Assembly: GCA_946406115.1 (NCBI GenBank)
Contig: OX291553.1
Coordinates: 3,353,001-3,417,000 of the forward strand
Source of the DNA: Apoda limacodes
Lineage: Eukaryota > Arthropoda > Insecta > Lepidoptera > Limacodidae
Direction of reading: 5' to 3'
Length of the DNA stretch: 64,000 nucleotides
In this document: one piece after another, positions 32,801 through 40,109 of the stretch
Layout: every line of letters starts with the position of its first letter
How positions within the stretch are numbered: the first letter of the stretch is position 1
The notes under the pieces: generated by a model
What the model was told of the DNA's origin: nothing
What the model saw: the letters and a program-made list of their open reading frames with translations, nothing else
Databases searched by the model: none
Translations under genes and position numbers: made by a program

Positions 32801-34026
32801 TTAAAATACTAAAGCTGCCAACTTTACAAGATCGGCGTATGAGGGGTGATCTAATCGAGACATATAAAATCCTGACATGCAATTACAACCTACCTAACAT
32901 ATTAACATATGTGACATGTATGTCTTGAAGGATGCAAACTCTCCTGGTCACTCAAGAAGACACCATCTTATTATAACGCACTTCAGATCAGAAACCAATA
33001 TTGCACACCACTTTTGGAGTAATGGTGTTGTGGAAACTTGGAACAGATTGCCAGCCAGTGTAGTTTCAGCCGATTCAGTCAACTCTTTTAAAAATGGACT
33101 AGACAAATGGTTTAAAGACTTCAAGTGTGTGGACTTACAAGAATGACATATTAAGTGAATAATATTTTAGTGAAAAGGTCTAAGACATCACTTTAGATAG
33201 ACACACCAGCATCGCATGCTGCTTGTCTATAATTTTAATAATAATAATAATAAAAATATTTCACAACAAAGCAACCAGATTAATTTTTCCTGCGCACCCA
33301 TTTAGTTACCCTGTCCTGAATTTGATGTTGGTGAGTGTCTATATCACTTATCTCAATATTATTAATCTAGGATAAATTGCAGTAAAATATAGTCTTAAAA
33401 TCTGGTAGCAGCTGTCTCTAGCACCTAGGCTATGATCAGTTTCAACACCGTGTGATCACCCAAAGATAAACTTGCCGTTCAATAACTTGGAGTGACTCAC
33501 ATAGGGAATGCACCGTATCATTAAATAAGCTGATAAATATTGTCTGACGATCGCATTAATCACACAATGAAATAGGAGGGTGAAAGTCGCACTTTGACTG
33601 GTAAAGAGCATTAATTTTTAGATTCTATTTTACTTAAGCGAATATAGGTAATGAACTTTTTGTTAATTGACTAATGAGGAAGGATGATAAGAGGACAAAA
33701 TAACACAATAAGGACTTGATAAATATATTCTTTTTATAACCTCAATTTACAATTGACTGTTTTGCAACCTAGCGGTAATTTTCAAACCCCTGCTGTTGTC
33801 AAAGCCGTTCAGTTTCAAGTCACCGGACCAAGAGTAGTTCGGGCTGGATACTCACATATCGCTTAATAATGAAGGGTTATAAATTATATGCTTAAAACTT
33901 GCCTTCGACGGGTTTTCCATTGTCGGGATAATACGTAAAATGTGACGAAAGCCGTTTGGTGCAATTATTGAGATGTTTAACAAATAAAGCAAGTAAAACA
34001 GATTTTTGCCTCACTAAGGACGACAT
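20675..34026 (-). CDS. BCKDHB: BCKDHB: branched-chain 2-oxoacid dehydrogenase E1-beta subunit (gene span, 8 coding exons)
   Basis: Eight exons on the minus strand join in phase to a 368-residue protein (coordinates in the exon entries). It forms the beta half of the thiamine-diphosphate-dependent E1 heterotetramer of the mitochondrial complex that decarboxylates the keto acids of leucine, isoleucine and valine. The N-terminus is basic, hydroxylated and free of acidic residues ([10 protein letters not shown]...), as in a mitochondrial transit peptide. It is followed by [102 protein letters not shown] and [15 protein letters not shown]. Length suits the family (roughly 360-390 residues). The YHSQSPE box separates it from the paralogous pyruvate dehydrogenase beta subunit. 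Introns are 521-3253 nt except introns 5 and 7 (298 and 250 nt). All are GT-AG except intron 1, which is GC-AG. Introns carry several mobile fragments. Confidence 0.95.
21066..21152 (-). CDS. BCKDHB: BCKDHB coding exon 7
   Basis: Exactly 29 codons, phase 0 at both ends (acceptor gttgacag, donor CAG/GTTATC). It reads [18 protein letters not shown] followed by [11 protein letters not shown], the conserved block after the PWD motif. It is too short to show up as an independent ORF. Confidence 0.93.
21255..21293 (+). repeat. tRNA-like 3' half (pseudogene fragment)
   Basis: The sequence contains a B-box (GGTTCGAGTCC) in a context resembling the T-arm and acceptor end of a tRNA, followed by an A-rich stretch. 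No matching 5' half, D-arm or anticodon arm can be drawn upstream. It is best read as a tRNA-derived repeat remnant inside BCKDHB intron 6. Confidence 0.3.
21780..22015 (+). repeat. tRNA-derived SINE-like repeat
   Basis: A tRNA-like head carries an A-box-like ggctctgtgggtaatcag and a perfect T-arm (gtgggttcgatacccac). It is followed by a body with atttatgtgatg and gcactgtgtgtaatgttca. This organisation is typical of RNA polymerase III-derived SINEs of Lepidoptera. It lies in BCKDHB intron 6, opposite to the gene's direction. Confidence 0.55.
22212..22500. repeat. Four degenerate tandem units of 72-84 bp
   Basis: Units start near 22212, 22284, 22357 and 22441. Each contains versions of tacgacttgactttcc, tagactccgtttacgtt and ctggctgtatttattgg. 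Divergence is high enough to suggest an old expansion. ORFs crossing the array have no domain. It is in BCKDHB intron 6. Confidence 0.7.
22705..22775. repeat. Short tandem repeat, 19-bp unit
   Basis: The 19-nt word acaggcacattctgtacat occurs twice in tandem and a truncated third unit follows. The unit is itself partly palindromic (tgtac/gtaca). Confidence 0.7.
22900..24240. other. Remainder of BCKDHB intron 6
   Basis: No coding signal and no element that I recognise. A somewhat GC-rich patch lies at 23510-23560. Confidence 0.4.
24265..24410 (-). CDS. BCKDHB: BCKDHB coding exon 6
   Basis: 146 nt: two bases complete a glycine codon split by intron 5, then 48 codons in phase 0 at the donor (AAT/GTAAGT). 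It reads [18 protein letters not shown] and ends [12 protein letters not shown]. The acceptor is caaatttcag. Confidence 0.95.
24709..24880 (-). CDS. BCKDHB: BCKDHB coding exon 5
   Basis: 172 nt, phase 0 at the acceptor (atctatttag) and phase 1 at the donor (GACG/GTAAGT). It reads [20 protein letters not shown], then [20 protein letters not shown]. The split glycine joins correctly to exon 6. Confidence 0.95.
25092..25660 (-). mobile_element. Family A fragment, copy 5, in BCKDHB intron 4
   Basis: This minus-strand copy keeps the family 3' terminus (ctaaggtggctaacaagg on plus) and then the 3' UTR and C-terminal RT region, heavily mutated. About 45 bp of AT-rich sequence has been gained near 25175-25215. 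It has the same orientation as the host gene. A second small piece of the same 3' terminus is at 25960-26035. Confidence 0.7.
25960..26035 (-). mobile_element. Family A 3'-end fragment in BCKDHB intron 4
   Basis: About 75 bp matching only the terminal segment (ccactaacgtggcaaacaag, then ccgcatgatg). This is an extreme 5' truncation or a remnant. Confidence 0.6.
26726..26881 (-). CDS. BCKDHB: BCKDHB coding exon 4
   Basis: 52 codons, phase 0 at both ends (acceptor aactacag; donor CTTAGG/GTTAGA). It reads [14 protein letters not shown], then the hallmark [17 protein letters not shown]. The exon is GC-rich against an AT-rich intron background. Two overlapping minus-strand ORFs at this place start at downstream methionines or lie in the wrong frame; the splice sites set the real limits. 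Confidence 0.95.
27403..27546 (-). CDS. BCKDHB: BCKDHB coding exon 3
   Basis: 48 codons, phase 0 at both ends (acceptor tgttacag; donor GATCAG/GTTTGT). It reads [20 protein letters not shown] and ends [15 protein letters not shown], a highly conserved stretch of the E1-beta N-terminal domain. Confidence 0.95.
27547..29610. other. BCKDHB intron 2, left part
   Basis: AT-rich sequence. ORFs of about 60-75 codons at 28034-29230 show no domains. A motif (cccctttgcatccccttttag at 28380) is shared with 20495-20515, suggesting an unlisted short dispersed repeat. Confidence 0.4.
29611..29742 (+). repeat. LINE 3'-end repeat with (TATC)n tail
   Basis: The segment ggttctctggtagagatcgc ... ggtgtgcaataaagtatata followed by ctatctatctatcta is the 3' end of a common moth LINE/SINE, with a tetranucleotide tail. 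No coding part is attached. It lies in BCKDHB intron 2. Confidence 0.55.
30513..30649 (-). CDS. BCKDHB: BCKDHB coding exon 2
   Basis: 137 nt: two bases complete a glycine codon split by intron 1, then 45 codons in phase 0 at the donor (CAA/GTATGT). It reads [16 protein letters not shown], then [19 protein letters not shown], the start of the conserved E1-beta core. The acceptor is ctaatatttcag. Confidence 0.95.
31480..31615 (+). repeat. Dispersed repeat 3' portion
   Basis: The segment with gccaagtttcatcctgattt, then ggttaaaacctgatt, and ending ttcaaatatataatattagta is a widespread lepidopteran short-repeat end. A related word order occurs at 21700-21760. No complete element is defined. Confidence 0.4.
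31733..32136 (+). repeat. Dispersed lepidopteran repeat B, fuller copy
   Basis: This copy has the 5' start (ggccaattgcgagtcaaac) and the 3' end (agggttccgctaattaccc, then ggtacagaaccctaaa). Two internal copies of the tatg(a/g)(g/c)agcccccttaaatatt word suggest an internal duplication. The 3' part carries gcggcaacagaaatacatct and gagatacagcctggtgacag. It is non-coding and lies in BCKDHB intron 1. Confidence 0.65.
32137..33253 (+). mobile_element. Non-LTR retrotransposon fragment in BCKDHB intron 1
   Basis: Three successive plus-strand frames cover the C-terminal half of a LINE reverse transcriptase. 32189-32425 has motif [21 protein letters not shown] and the catalytic FADDGK. 32433-32783 has [18 protein letters not shown] and [15 protein letters not shown]. 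32916-33146 has [19 protein letters not shown]. The element ends in a (TAA)n tail at 33235-33253. It lies immediately after repeat B and opposite to the host gene. Frameshifts make it inactive, though both catalytic aspartates are kept. Clade not resolved. Confidence 0.8.
33903..34026 (-). CDS. BCKDHB: BCKDHB coding exon 1 (transit peptide)
   Basis: 124 nt from the ATG (34024-34026) to a GC donor. It encodes [20 protein letters not shown], then [15 protein letters not shown] and GKPVE, ending one base into the glycine codon finished by exon 2. The first 28 residues are basic, with no acidic residue, as expected of a mitochondrial targeting peptide. HFTYYPD matches the known start of the mature E1-beta family region. 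This exon is below usual ORF-size cut-offs. Confidence 0.9.
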
Positions 34027-34770
34027 TTTATAGCCAATACTGACGATTTTCTAGGTAAACAAATTTATGTAAATTGATGATACATTATCTTATCTATAGT
34101 GGTATTATAATTATACAGTGCTAAAAATAAGCAACATTAATTTCAAAACATATTTTTTTTTTCTTGTGGCTTTAATTGAGTCAGAAGACTCAACTATTTG
34201 CCAATGTCAGTTATCACGAAAATAAATTAGAAGGATGCTGGTGAACGGTTTCTATTAATATAAATATTGAGCTTACTCAGTCTATGTACACTACAAAAAC
34301 AAAAAACTACTAGGTAACTAAATATAACATCGGATTGCATACATATTTATAAATATCATTACAATACATAAACATAAATACAATACAATACATAAATTTT
34401 CAAACATAATTGTTAGATTTACGTTGTTATTTGATTTTGTTAGCTAGCTATTTAATTTCTGGTTGAAAACATCTATTGTTTATACTTCTCTGTGGTCTGT
34501 GATAAGTATTAATTTTACAGATACGAACATACTAGTACATCATACACGGCCGCTTATACGGCATATGAACGGTACTAATTAGCTGTGGATTACAGTCGAT
34601 GTGATATATGCATAGACTAGACTTAGAGTTGTAATCTGTCTTTGTAAAAAATGTTGTAAAAAATTGACCATCCTTTAAAAAGAGATAAAGCAAACCAGTC
34701 TCTTTTGTCTATCTATCAACATCCGCTATTTTGTTTGTTTATGTTTATTAAAACAAGGTAGAAAGAAACA
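34027..34770. other. BCKDHB upstream region
   Basis: The promoter and 5' UTR should lie here on the minus strand, but I see no clear TATA box or initiator. The sequence is AT-rich with short tandem acataaata-type words near 34340-34410. Confidence 0.4.
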
Positions 34771-34773
34771 AAT

Positions 34774-34981
34774 ACCTCAGTTTCGATTCATCTCTGTTAC
34801 ACTTTTGCCACCATTTTTTTCACAGCTGTCTAGGAAATGCGCTGTCCAGTTCTCTATGTTTATGTATGAAGGCTATCTACATATTTGCATAGACATAAAG
34901 AACTGGACAGCGCATTTCCTAGCCAGCTGTAAAAAAAAAAGGTGGCAAGAGTGTGACAGAGACGAAGCGAACGTGTGGTGT
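34774..34981. repeat. Foldback element with long near-perfect arms
   Basis: Two arms of about 85 bp (from 34781 and ending 34973) are inverted copies with few mismatches. They share ggaaatgcgctgtccagttct and, further out, ttgccacc and tctctgt. The loop is about 25 bp. A transcript would form a long hairpin. It has the look of a foldback MITE; I see no convincing target duplication or protein. It lies about 750 bp upstream of the BCKDHB start codon. Confidence 0.8.
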
Positions 34982-35152
34982 CTAGCCTAAAAAAAAACAC
35001 AGGTTAACTATGTCTCCTTATGGCAATAAAATATATGTATTTATATGTTACATTGTCTTTTAATAGTAACAACATCTTTATATAATTTTTCAACAGATTG
35101 ACACACTACACATAATTGACAGTGACATGTATTTTAAGTTCATGTATGTATG

Positions 35153-35154
<2 letters not shown>

Positions 35155-35184
<30 letters not shown>
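35155..35184. repeat. (AT)n microsatellite
   Basis: Fifteen uninterrupted AT dinucleotides. Confidence 0.95.
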
Positions 35185-35187
<3 letters not shown>

Positions 35188-35254
35188 TATATCGCATACA
35201 CCCATATCTTGAAATAACAGCAGTAATTAAACTAAAATAAATGTATGGTTTCAG

Positions 35255-35800
35255 TGGCACCATCAGTTAATGAATGCCATAAACTCAGCTTCTGCTGTTG
35301 ATAACGCTATAGTAACTAGCTTTCGTGACTCAAAACTAAGCTACCTGTATATTTAAAAATCAATCCGGTGTATGATCTTCGATCAACTTTACGTGCAGCC
35401 CAATCTGCATCTGCCATCTCTATAAGTAGTCTTATTTGATGTAAATTTCAATTTTGTTGCCTTTGTGCCTTTCAAATAACGACGCATTCTCTATGCTCGT
35501 CTCCTTTTTTGAAATTATATAGACAAGGATCAACTGAAAAGCTGTTTTATGTTCCCTAGCCTGCCTGGCTGTTTTAGGCCGTAAATTGCCTTTTTGAGTT
35601 TGCATACAGTCTCAACTTTTGTACTTATAAGTCCTTTAATATCAATCACTTCTCTTTTCTTCCTTCCTTTATAATGTGACTTAAGTATATTTCCAAATTA
35701 TTTGGTTTACGCATATCTTCCTCGATGTCTCCATTTAGAAAAGCTGTACAAATATCTAATTGGTACAATTTCATACCATCACAGCATATGAAATTAACAT
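35255..35800 (-). pseudogene. Ty1/copia retrotransposon pol fragment
   Basis: On the minus strand the high-coordinate part encodes KLYQLDICTAFLNGDIEED, the copia RT block around the first catalytic aspartate. VCKLKKAIYGLKQ follows. The sequence then jumps to RRYLKGTKATKLKF, MADADWAARKVDRRSY and ESRKLVTIALSTAEAEFMA, which are the C-terminal RT and RNase H signatures. The catalytic YVDD region between them is deleted and several frameshifts are present. No LTRs are seen. Confidence 0.85.
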
Positions 35801-35864
35801 TTTAATTGTACTTTTTTTATATAGCTTCTTGCCACTCATGGTAGTTTACATCAAATCAAATGAA

Positions 35865-36085
35865 AACAGTATTTATTCAAATAGGTTTCTGAGAACACTT
35901 TTGAATCGTCGATATACAATGTAAACAATGTTAATTTCTGCCAAAAAGAGCTGGCAAGAAATTCTATTCAAAGTAATAATACAATACTTTGATAATCCGC
36001 TTACAAGTATACAATATGTACTAAAACACTTAGTAGGTAATAAAAATAATGTAGTAAGCTACTAAAATAAAATGTCAAACATGTC
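35865..36085 (+). repeat. Jockey-type LINE 3'-end repeat
   Basis: The sequence tttattcaaataggtttctgag, then acttttgaatcgtcg, and ctgccaaaaagagctggcaag parallels the 3' UTR of the element ending at 44681 and the fragment inside 17781-18097. Tail words (tcaaatcaaatg) precede it. There is no coding part. Confidence 0.6.
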
Positions 36086-36239
36086 AATTATTTTTTTTTT
36101 GTTTTTACGTAGCGTAGGGGGCGCACCATGTAAAGCGTCAAATATCGTCAATCGTGCAAGGAATTTAGATATTTAAGAGTATTCCGATATTTAATAGTAC
36201 TAGTGCCATTAGCGCCATCATAATTATATTCTAGCAAAA

Positions 36240-36735
36240 TCATATGTACATACATATACTTAAAACAATCCATAATATACTTCTAATATCTATATTATCT
36301 TCTTCACAATAAAATACAGCATCCTCTACGCATTTCATGATAAAATCACTATGCCATTTTAGAACTATTATTTTCCTTCTTGTCTCATTTACTGCTGCTG
36401 TATCATTTTCAGAATCAGTATATAATGCTGGTCCTTGTGGCATGCTATCATCATATAGCTCTTCTCATTCACTTGCATATTTATTGTTTGCATCATTTAT
36501 TAAATCACTTTCTTTTTCTTCGATATCCCATTTAATCGGCGTCTTACATTCCGAACTATTATGAGTTGATCTTTCGCACGAAATACATTCTCTATTTTTT
36601 TGTTTTTCATTTGTACAACAGTCTTCTCTTTTGCATTGCTTTTCTCTGCAGTACTCAAAAAACTTGCTGATGGAATTATTGGATTATTTGAATCCGCTCT
36701 CGAAAGACCTCCTCGTGCACAAGTGCCTTTTAATT
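36240..36735 (-). pseudogene. BEL/Pao gag fragment, inverted copy
   Basis: Read on the minus strand this contains a CCHC zinc knuckle (CISCERSTHNSSEC), followed by KTPIKWDIEEKESDLIND and an acidic tail continuing through MPQGPALYTDSENDTAAVN. The part at 36517-36718 is the inverted duplicate of the gag in the plus-strand remnant (36852-37021 plus 37599-37630). It is uninterrupted at the position where the other copy carries a transposon. Stops are present. Confidence 0.7.
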
Positions 36736-36772
36736 TATAGATTTTTTTTCAATTTTTTAGCAAGAAGAAATT

Positions 36773-37024
36773 ATGCCTATGAAAAGTCAACTTACACAAT
36801 TGTTAGATTTTGTTCGCAATGAAGTTAAATCCGATGGGAAAATAAGCATGTCACGAGGAGGTTTTTCGATAGCGGATTCAAATAATCCAATAATTCCATC
36901 AGCAAGTTTTTTGAGTATTGCAGTGAAGAGCAATGCAAAAGAGAAGACTGTTGTACAAATGAAAAATGATAAAAGAGAATGTTTTTGGTGCGAAACATCA
37001 ACTCATAATAAGTTCGGAATGTAA
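36773..37024 (+). pseudogene. BEL/Pao gag fragment, plus-strand copy, 5' part
   Basis: The translation has SQLTQLLDFVRNEV, typical of the region before the zinc knuckles in BEL/Pao gag. Degraded knuckle residues (CFWCETSTHN) follow; the final cysteine is lost at the insertion site of the 574-bp DNA element. It continues after that element at 37602. Confidence 0.65.
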
Positions 37025-37598
37025 GCCCCAGAACACATGGTGAAACGCAAAAGAGACGAAACTGCAACTCCTAGTTACTTTTGAGTTTCATTTGAGTTTA
37101 TGCCATGGACTCCTTTGAGAGACCACACATGACGCAACCAGGTTGAAACCGGTTTCAAACGCATTGCAAATCAGTCGCATTGAAACCGGCGTGCAGGAAA
37201 CTCATGTTTGCGTTTCATTGTTTCGCGGTTTTTTTCGATGCAACAAAATGGCTGATGACGAAAATAAAAACATTCAATTTGTATTGGAAGTTGAGAAGTA
37301 TCCTTGTTTGTACAATACAACACTATCGAGCTACTCAAGCAGAACTAACACTGATAAAGCATGGGCAGAAATTGGAAAAGCAATGAAGATACAAATACAT
37401 AACCACAACTTCTTTTTCACTTGAGCTAGACATTTTACATGCGTCTGTTCTCAAAGAAACTAAAATGATTGTAATAATTTCATCACATTGTGGTACAATT
37501 TAGGTTGCGCCGTGTGTGGATTACGTCTGAAACTAGTTTCCAACCAATAATTTCAAAAGGGTTTCGTTGCAGTTGCGTTTCACCGTCTGTTCTGGGGC
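37025..37598 (+). mobile_element. PIF/Harbinger-like element, 574 bp, with TAA target duplication
   Basis: The ends are 26-bp inverted repeats starting GCCCCAGAACA, with two mismatches. TAA flanks both sides (37022-37024 and 37599-37601), the three-base target duplication of PIF/Harbinger transposons. The inverted copy of the same gag sequence near 36537-36556 shows the empty site (ggaatgtaagacgccg), with one TAA. Inside is a short Myb/MADF-like frame (37248-37424). The transposase is missing, so the element is non-autonomous. Confidence 0.85.
37248..37424 (+). pseudogene. MADF/Myb-like fragment of a Harbinger accessory protein
   Basis: 58 codons start MADDENKNIQFVLEVEKYPC and continue AWAEIGKAMK before a stop. 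The spacing of Trp, aromatic residues and the helix pattern fits the first part of a MADF/Myb-SANT-like DNA-binding domain. PIF/Harbinger transposons encode such a protein beside their transposase. It is too short to form a full domain. The in-frame upstream extension from 37143 is not needed. Confidence 0.6.
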
Positions 37599-37601
37599 TA
37601 A

Positions 37602-37860
37602 GACGCCGATTAAATGGGATATCGAAGAAAGAAAAAAAATCTTAAAAAGAAGAACTCATGTTTAATATGTTTAAGACCCAGAATTTAATTATACAAAAAA
37701 GTGTAGGAAACATCCTAAATTCGACATCTGTGAAAAGAGCAATTACCCTATTATGTGTGCTGACTTATCATAAACCTCTACAAAGACTGAAAAAATTGGT
37801 TCTAAAACAAACTACAAAACCACGTATCGTTTTGTTAGAAACTGTCAAGTTGAATTGAAA
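37602..37860 (+). pseudogene. BEL/Pao gag fragment, 3' part
   Basis: After the DNA element the gag continues TPIKWDIEERKKILKRRTHV. In shifting frames it gives CRKHPKFDICEKSNYPIMC, the second zinc-knuckle-like block of BEL/Pao gag before the protease. Frameshifts and stops are frequent. Confidence 0.65.
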
Positions 37861-37974
37861 ACAGTGACAGCTCCTTGTGTTTGGTTAGTGAATTACAAAT
37901 CCTTTTCACTAAACTGTTGAAGTATTGATAGTAAGTATGAGTTACAGATTTGCCAAAAATAAAAACCAGGCATA

Positions 37975-38925
37975 CTTTTAGCACAATTGCAAACAAAAGG
38001 TATAAACATTACTGATTGAATTGATGACAGTGTTTTCTTTACTAATCGGCTCTGATGTTTTAGGTTAGCTGTACACTGGACGGTCAGAACACGTGAGTGA
38101 CAATTTGGTAGGTAGCAGTTGAGATGAAATTTGGTTGTGTAGTGCAGGGATCAACTTTTGTTATGTATTGCACTTTTACTACAATACAAGCTTGTTCTTT
38201 TGACGATGATGATTTGTGGAAATTAGAATCAATAGTTATAAAAGATGAGGCGCAAGTAAAAAGTATATAAAATGTAAAGAAGTTGAGATTTTTTTCAGAG
38301 AGACTATAGGTATAAATGAGGAAAATAGGTATGAAGTTAAATTATTGTGGAACGATACATCTAAAATGTCAACCACAAATAAGCTTATAAAACTAGGTTT
38401 ATTAGCAGACTATAATGAGGAGTTCGACGAATGGTTAAGTAATAATGTAATAAAAGAAGTTATCGATGATAATCTACAAACCGGCCATTATTTACCTCAC
38501 CAAGCCATAGTTAAAAACTCTATCCTCACAACTAGAATTCGCCCTGTTTTTGACGCGTCGGCTTCTACGAAGGAAGGTGTCTGTTTTAATGCTTGTCTAA
38601 GGGTTTTTAGTCATCGTCGCGTAGTGTTTGGTGTTACAACGAGTCCATACCTCCTATTAGCTACAATTCTATATCATCTTGAGAAACATGAGGGTGAAAT
38701 CGCCAGTTAATTAAAAACAGTTTTTACGTTGACAATTGTGTTGTTGGTGTTGACAACGAAAATTGAGATGAGAATATTTATCAACGAAGCGAAAGACATT
38801 ATGAAGATACGTTTGGGTTAAGATGTTGGGTGGGTGGTCCTATTATAACGGAACAAAAAGTTGACACTACAGTATTAGGAGTCAACTTTATAGCAAGGTA
38901 CCATTTCTGAACAATATTGCAATAT
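37975..38925 (+). pseudogene. BEL/Pao pol remnant (protease end and RT)
   Basis: In varying frames I read GINITD and LIGSDVLG (end of the protease region). LWKLESIVIKDEAQ and RYEVKLLWND follow, then YLPHQAIVKNSILTTRIRPV and FDASAS (RT fingers; ORF 38345-38710), VVFGVTTSPYLLLATI, the catalytic FYVDN (38720-38735) and VDTTVLGVNF. The order is that of BEL/Pao pol. The palm between NACL and VVFGVTT is deleted. No LTRs, integrase or intact frame are seen. Confidence 0.8.
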
Positions 38926-39045
38926 ATTTTTCTACAGTAAAATTACATAAAATTTTTCCTGCAAATAAATGTAAAATGTCTGTCAACAATAGTTCAACAA
39001 GAAAAAAAAACTATTATAAAGTTTTGAATAAATTAATGATAAAAA

Positions 39046-39600
39046 TCGGCCAAGTGCGAGTCGGACTCGCGCACAAAAGATTTCGTACCATTATCAATAA
39101 AAATTAAATGTTTTTTTTTTATTTTTTTATTAGAGTAATGGAATGAAAGGTAAATTGCGGTTTAAGATTAATGACGTATTAAAAAAACCTACTTACTAGA
39201 TCTCGTTCAAACCAATTTTCGGTGGAAGTTTGCACGGTAATGTATATCATATATTTTGTTTAGTTTTATTATTCTCTTATTTTAGAAGTAATAGGGGAGG
39301 GGGGGACGCATTTTACCACTTTGGAAGTGTCTCTCGCGGAAAATATATTAGAAACCTTAATATGATTTTGAAGACCTTAACAAACAAAAATTTTTTGAGT
39401 TTCAGTTCTAAGTTCTAGACATGACTAGAATACGGTTGTAATAATTCCCGCGGGAACTATCTGGGATAAGAAGTACTTCTCCGTCTCTTGAGATGCAAAA
39501 TTTCAGCTCCATCGAATGCTCCGTTGAAAAAATACAAAAAAAAAACAGACAGACCAGAGACACTTTCACATTCATATAATATTAATATGGAAGCAGAGGT
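39046..39600 (+). repeat. Dispersed lepidopteran repeat B variant
   Basis: It starts aaaatcggccaagtgcgagt followed by cggactcgcgcac, the same 5' start as at 57147. It continues through gggaactatctgggataag to a poly(A) stretch and an agacagacc end. The interior differs from the copy at 31733, so subfamilies exist. Confidence 0.55.
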
Positions 39601-40109
39601 TGTATAGAAAGCTTTGCTAGCGATATATATTAGTTGTGTAAACTTAATTTGGCATAGGTTCCTAGTTCTTATATTTCAGACACTTTTCAAAGATTTTAAA
39701 TCAAAGTAAAATCCATTATGAAAAGTTGGCCTCTTTTTACATTTAAATGTGTTGGGATTTACTATAACACATGATATACTTTATATAGTTATTTATGTTG
39801 CAAATAACAGTGTTAATAAATTCAACAATAGGTAAAACAGGTACTCAAGGTAAATATGGAATCCCTGTTGCGTAAAAAATCAAAATTATTGCAGATGTTC
39901 GTCAAAGTTATTACTTAACGATTTTATTTTACTGCACAAAAGGCCTCAACGTGTAATTTAAGTTATGGTCCGTATCTTAAGATTAAATTGAAAAATTACT
40001 TTAAAAGAAATAAACATAAAATTCATTCGATTCCGAATACAAGTGTGACTTTTTGTTCTCATTTTGTGCGACATTATCATAATCAATTTTGTTCCAACAA
40101 TGAGTGTGT

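Larger units (their letters stand above)
30650..33902 (-). other. BCKDHB intron 1, GC-AG type
   Basis: The donor is GAAG/GCAAGT instead of GT, and the acceptor is ATTTCAG. The nearest alternative GT (4 nt downstream) would put a stop codon into exon 2, so the GC donor is the one compatible with the frame. The downstream donor bases AAGT match the strong consensus usual in GC introns. The intron contains repeat B and a non-LTR RT fragment in the opposite orientation. Confidence 0.85.

Noticed and set aside
20675..34026. Pyruvate dehydrogenase beta subunit instead of BCKDHB
   Set aside because: The motifs [12 protein letters not shown] and [13 protein letters not shown] and the C-terminal FYLPDKW follow the branched-chain enzyme, not the pyruvate enzyme.
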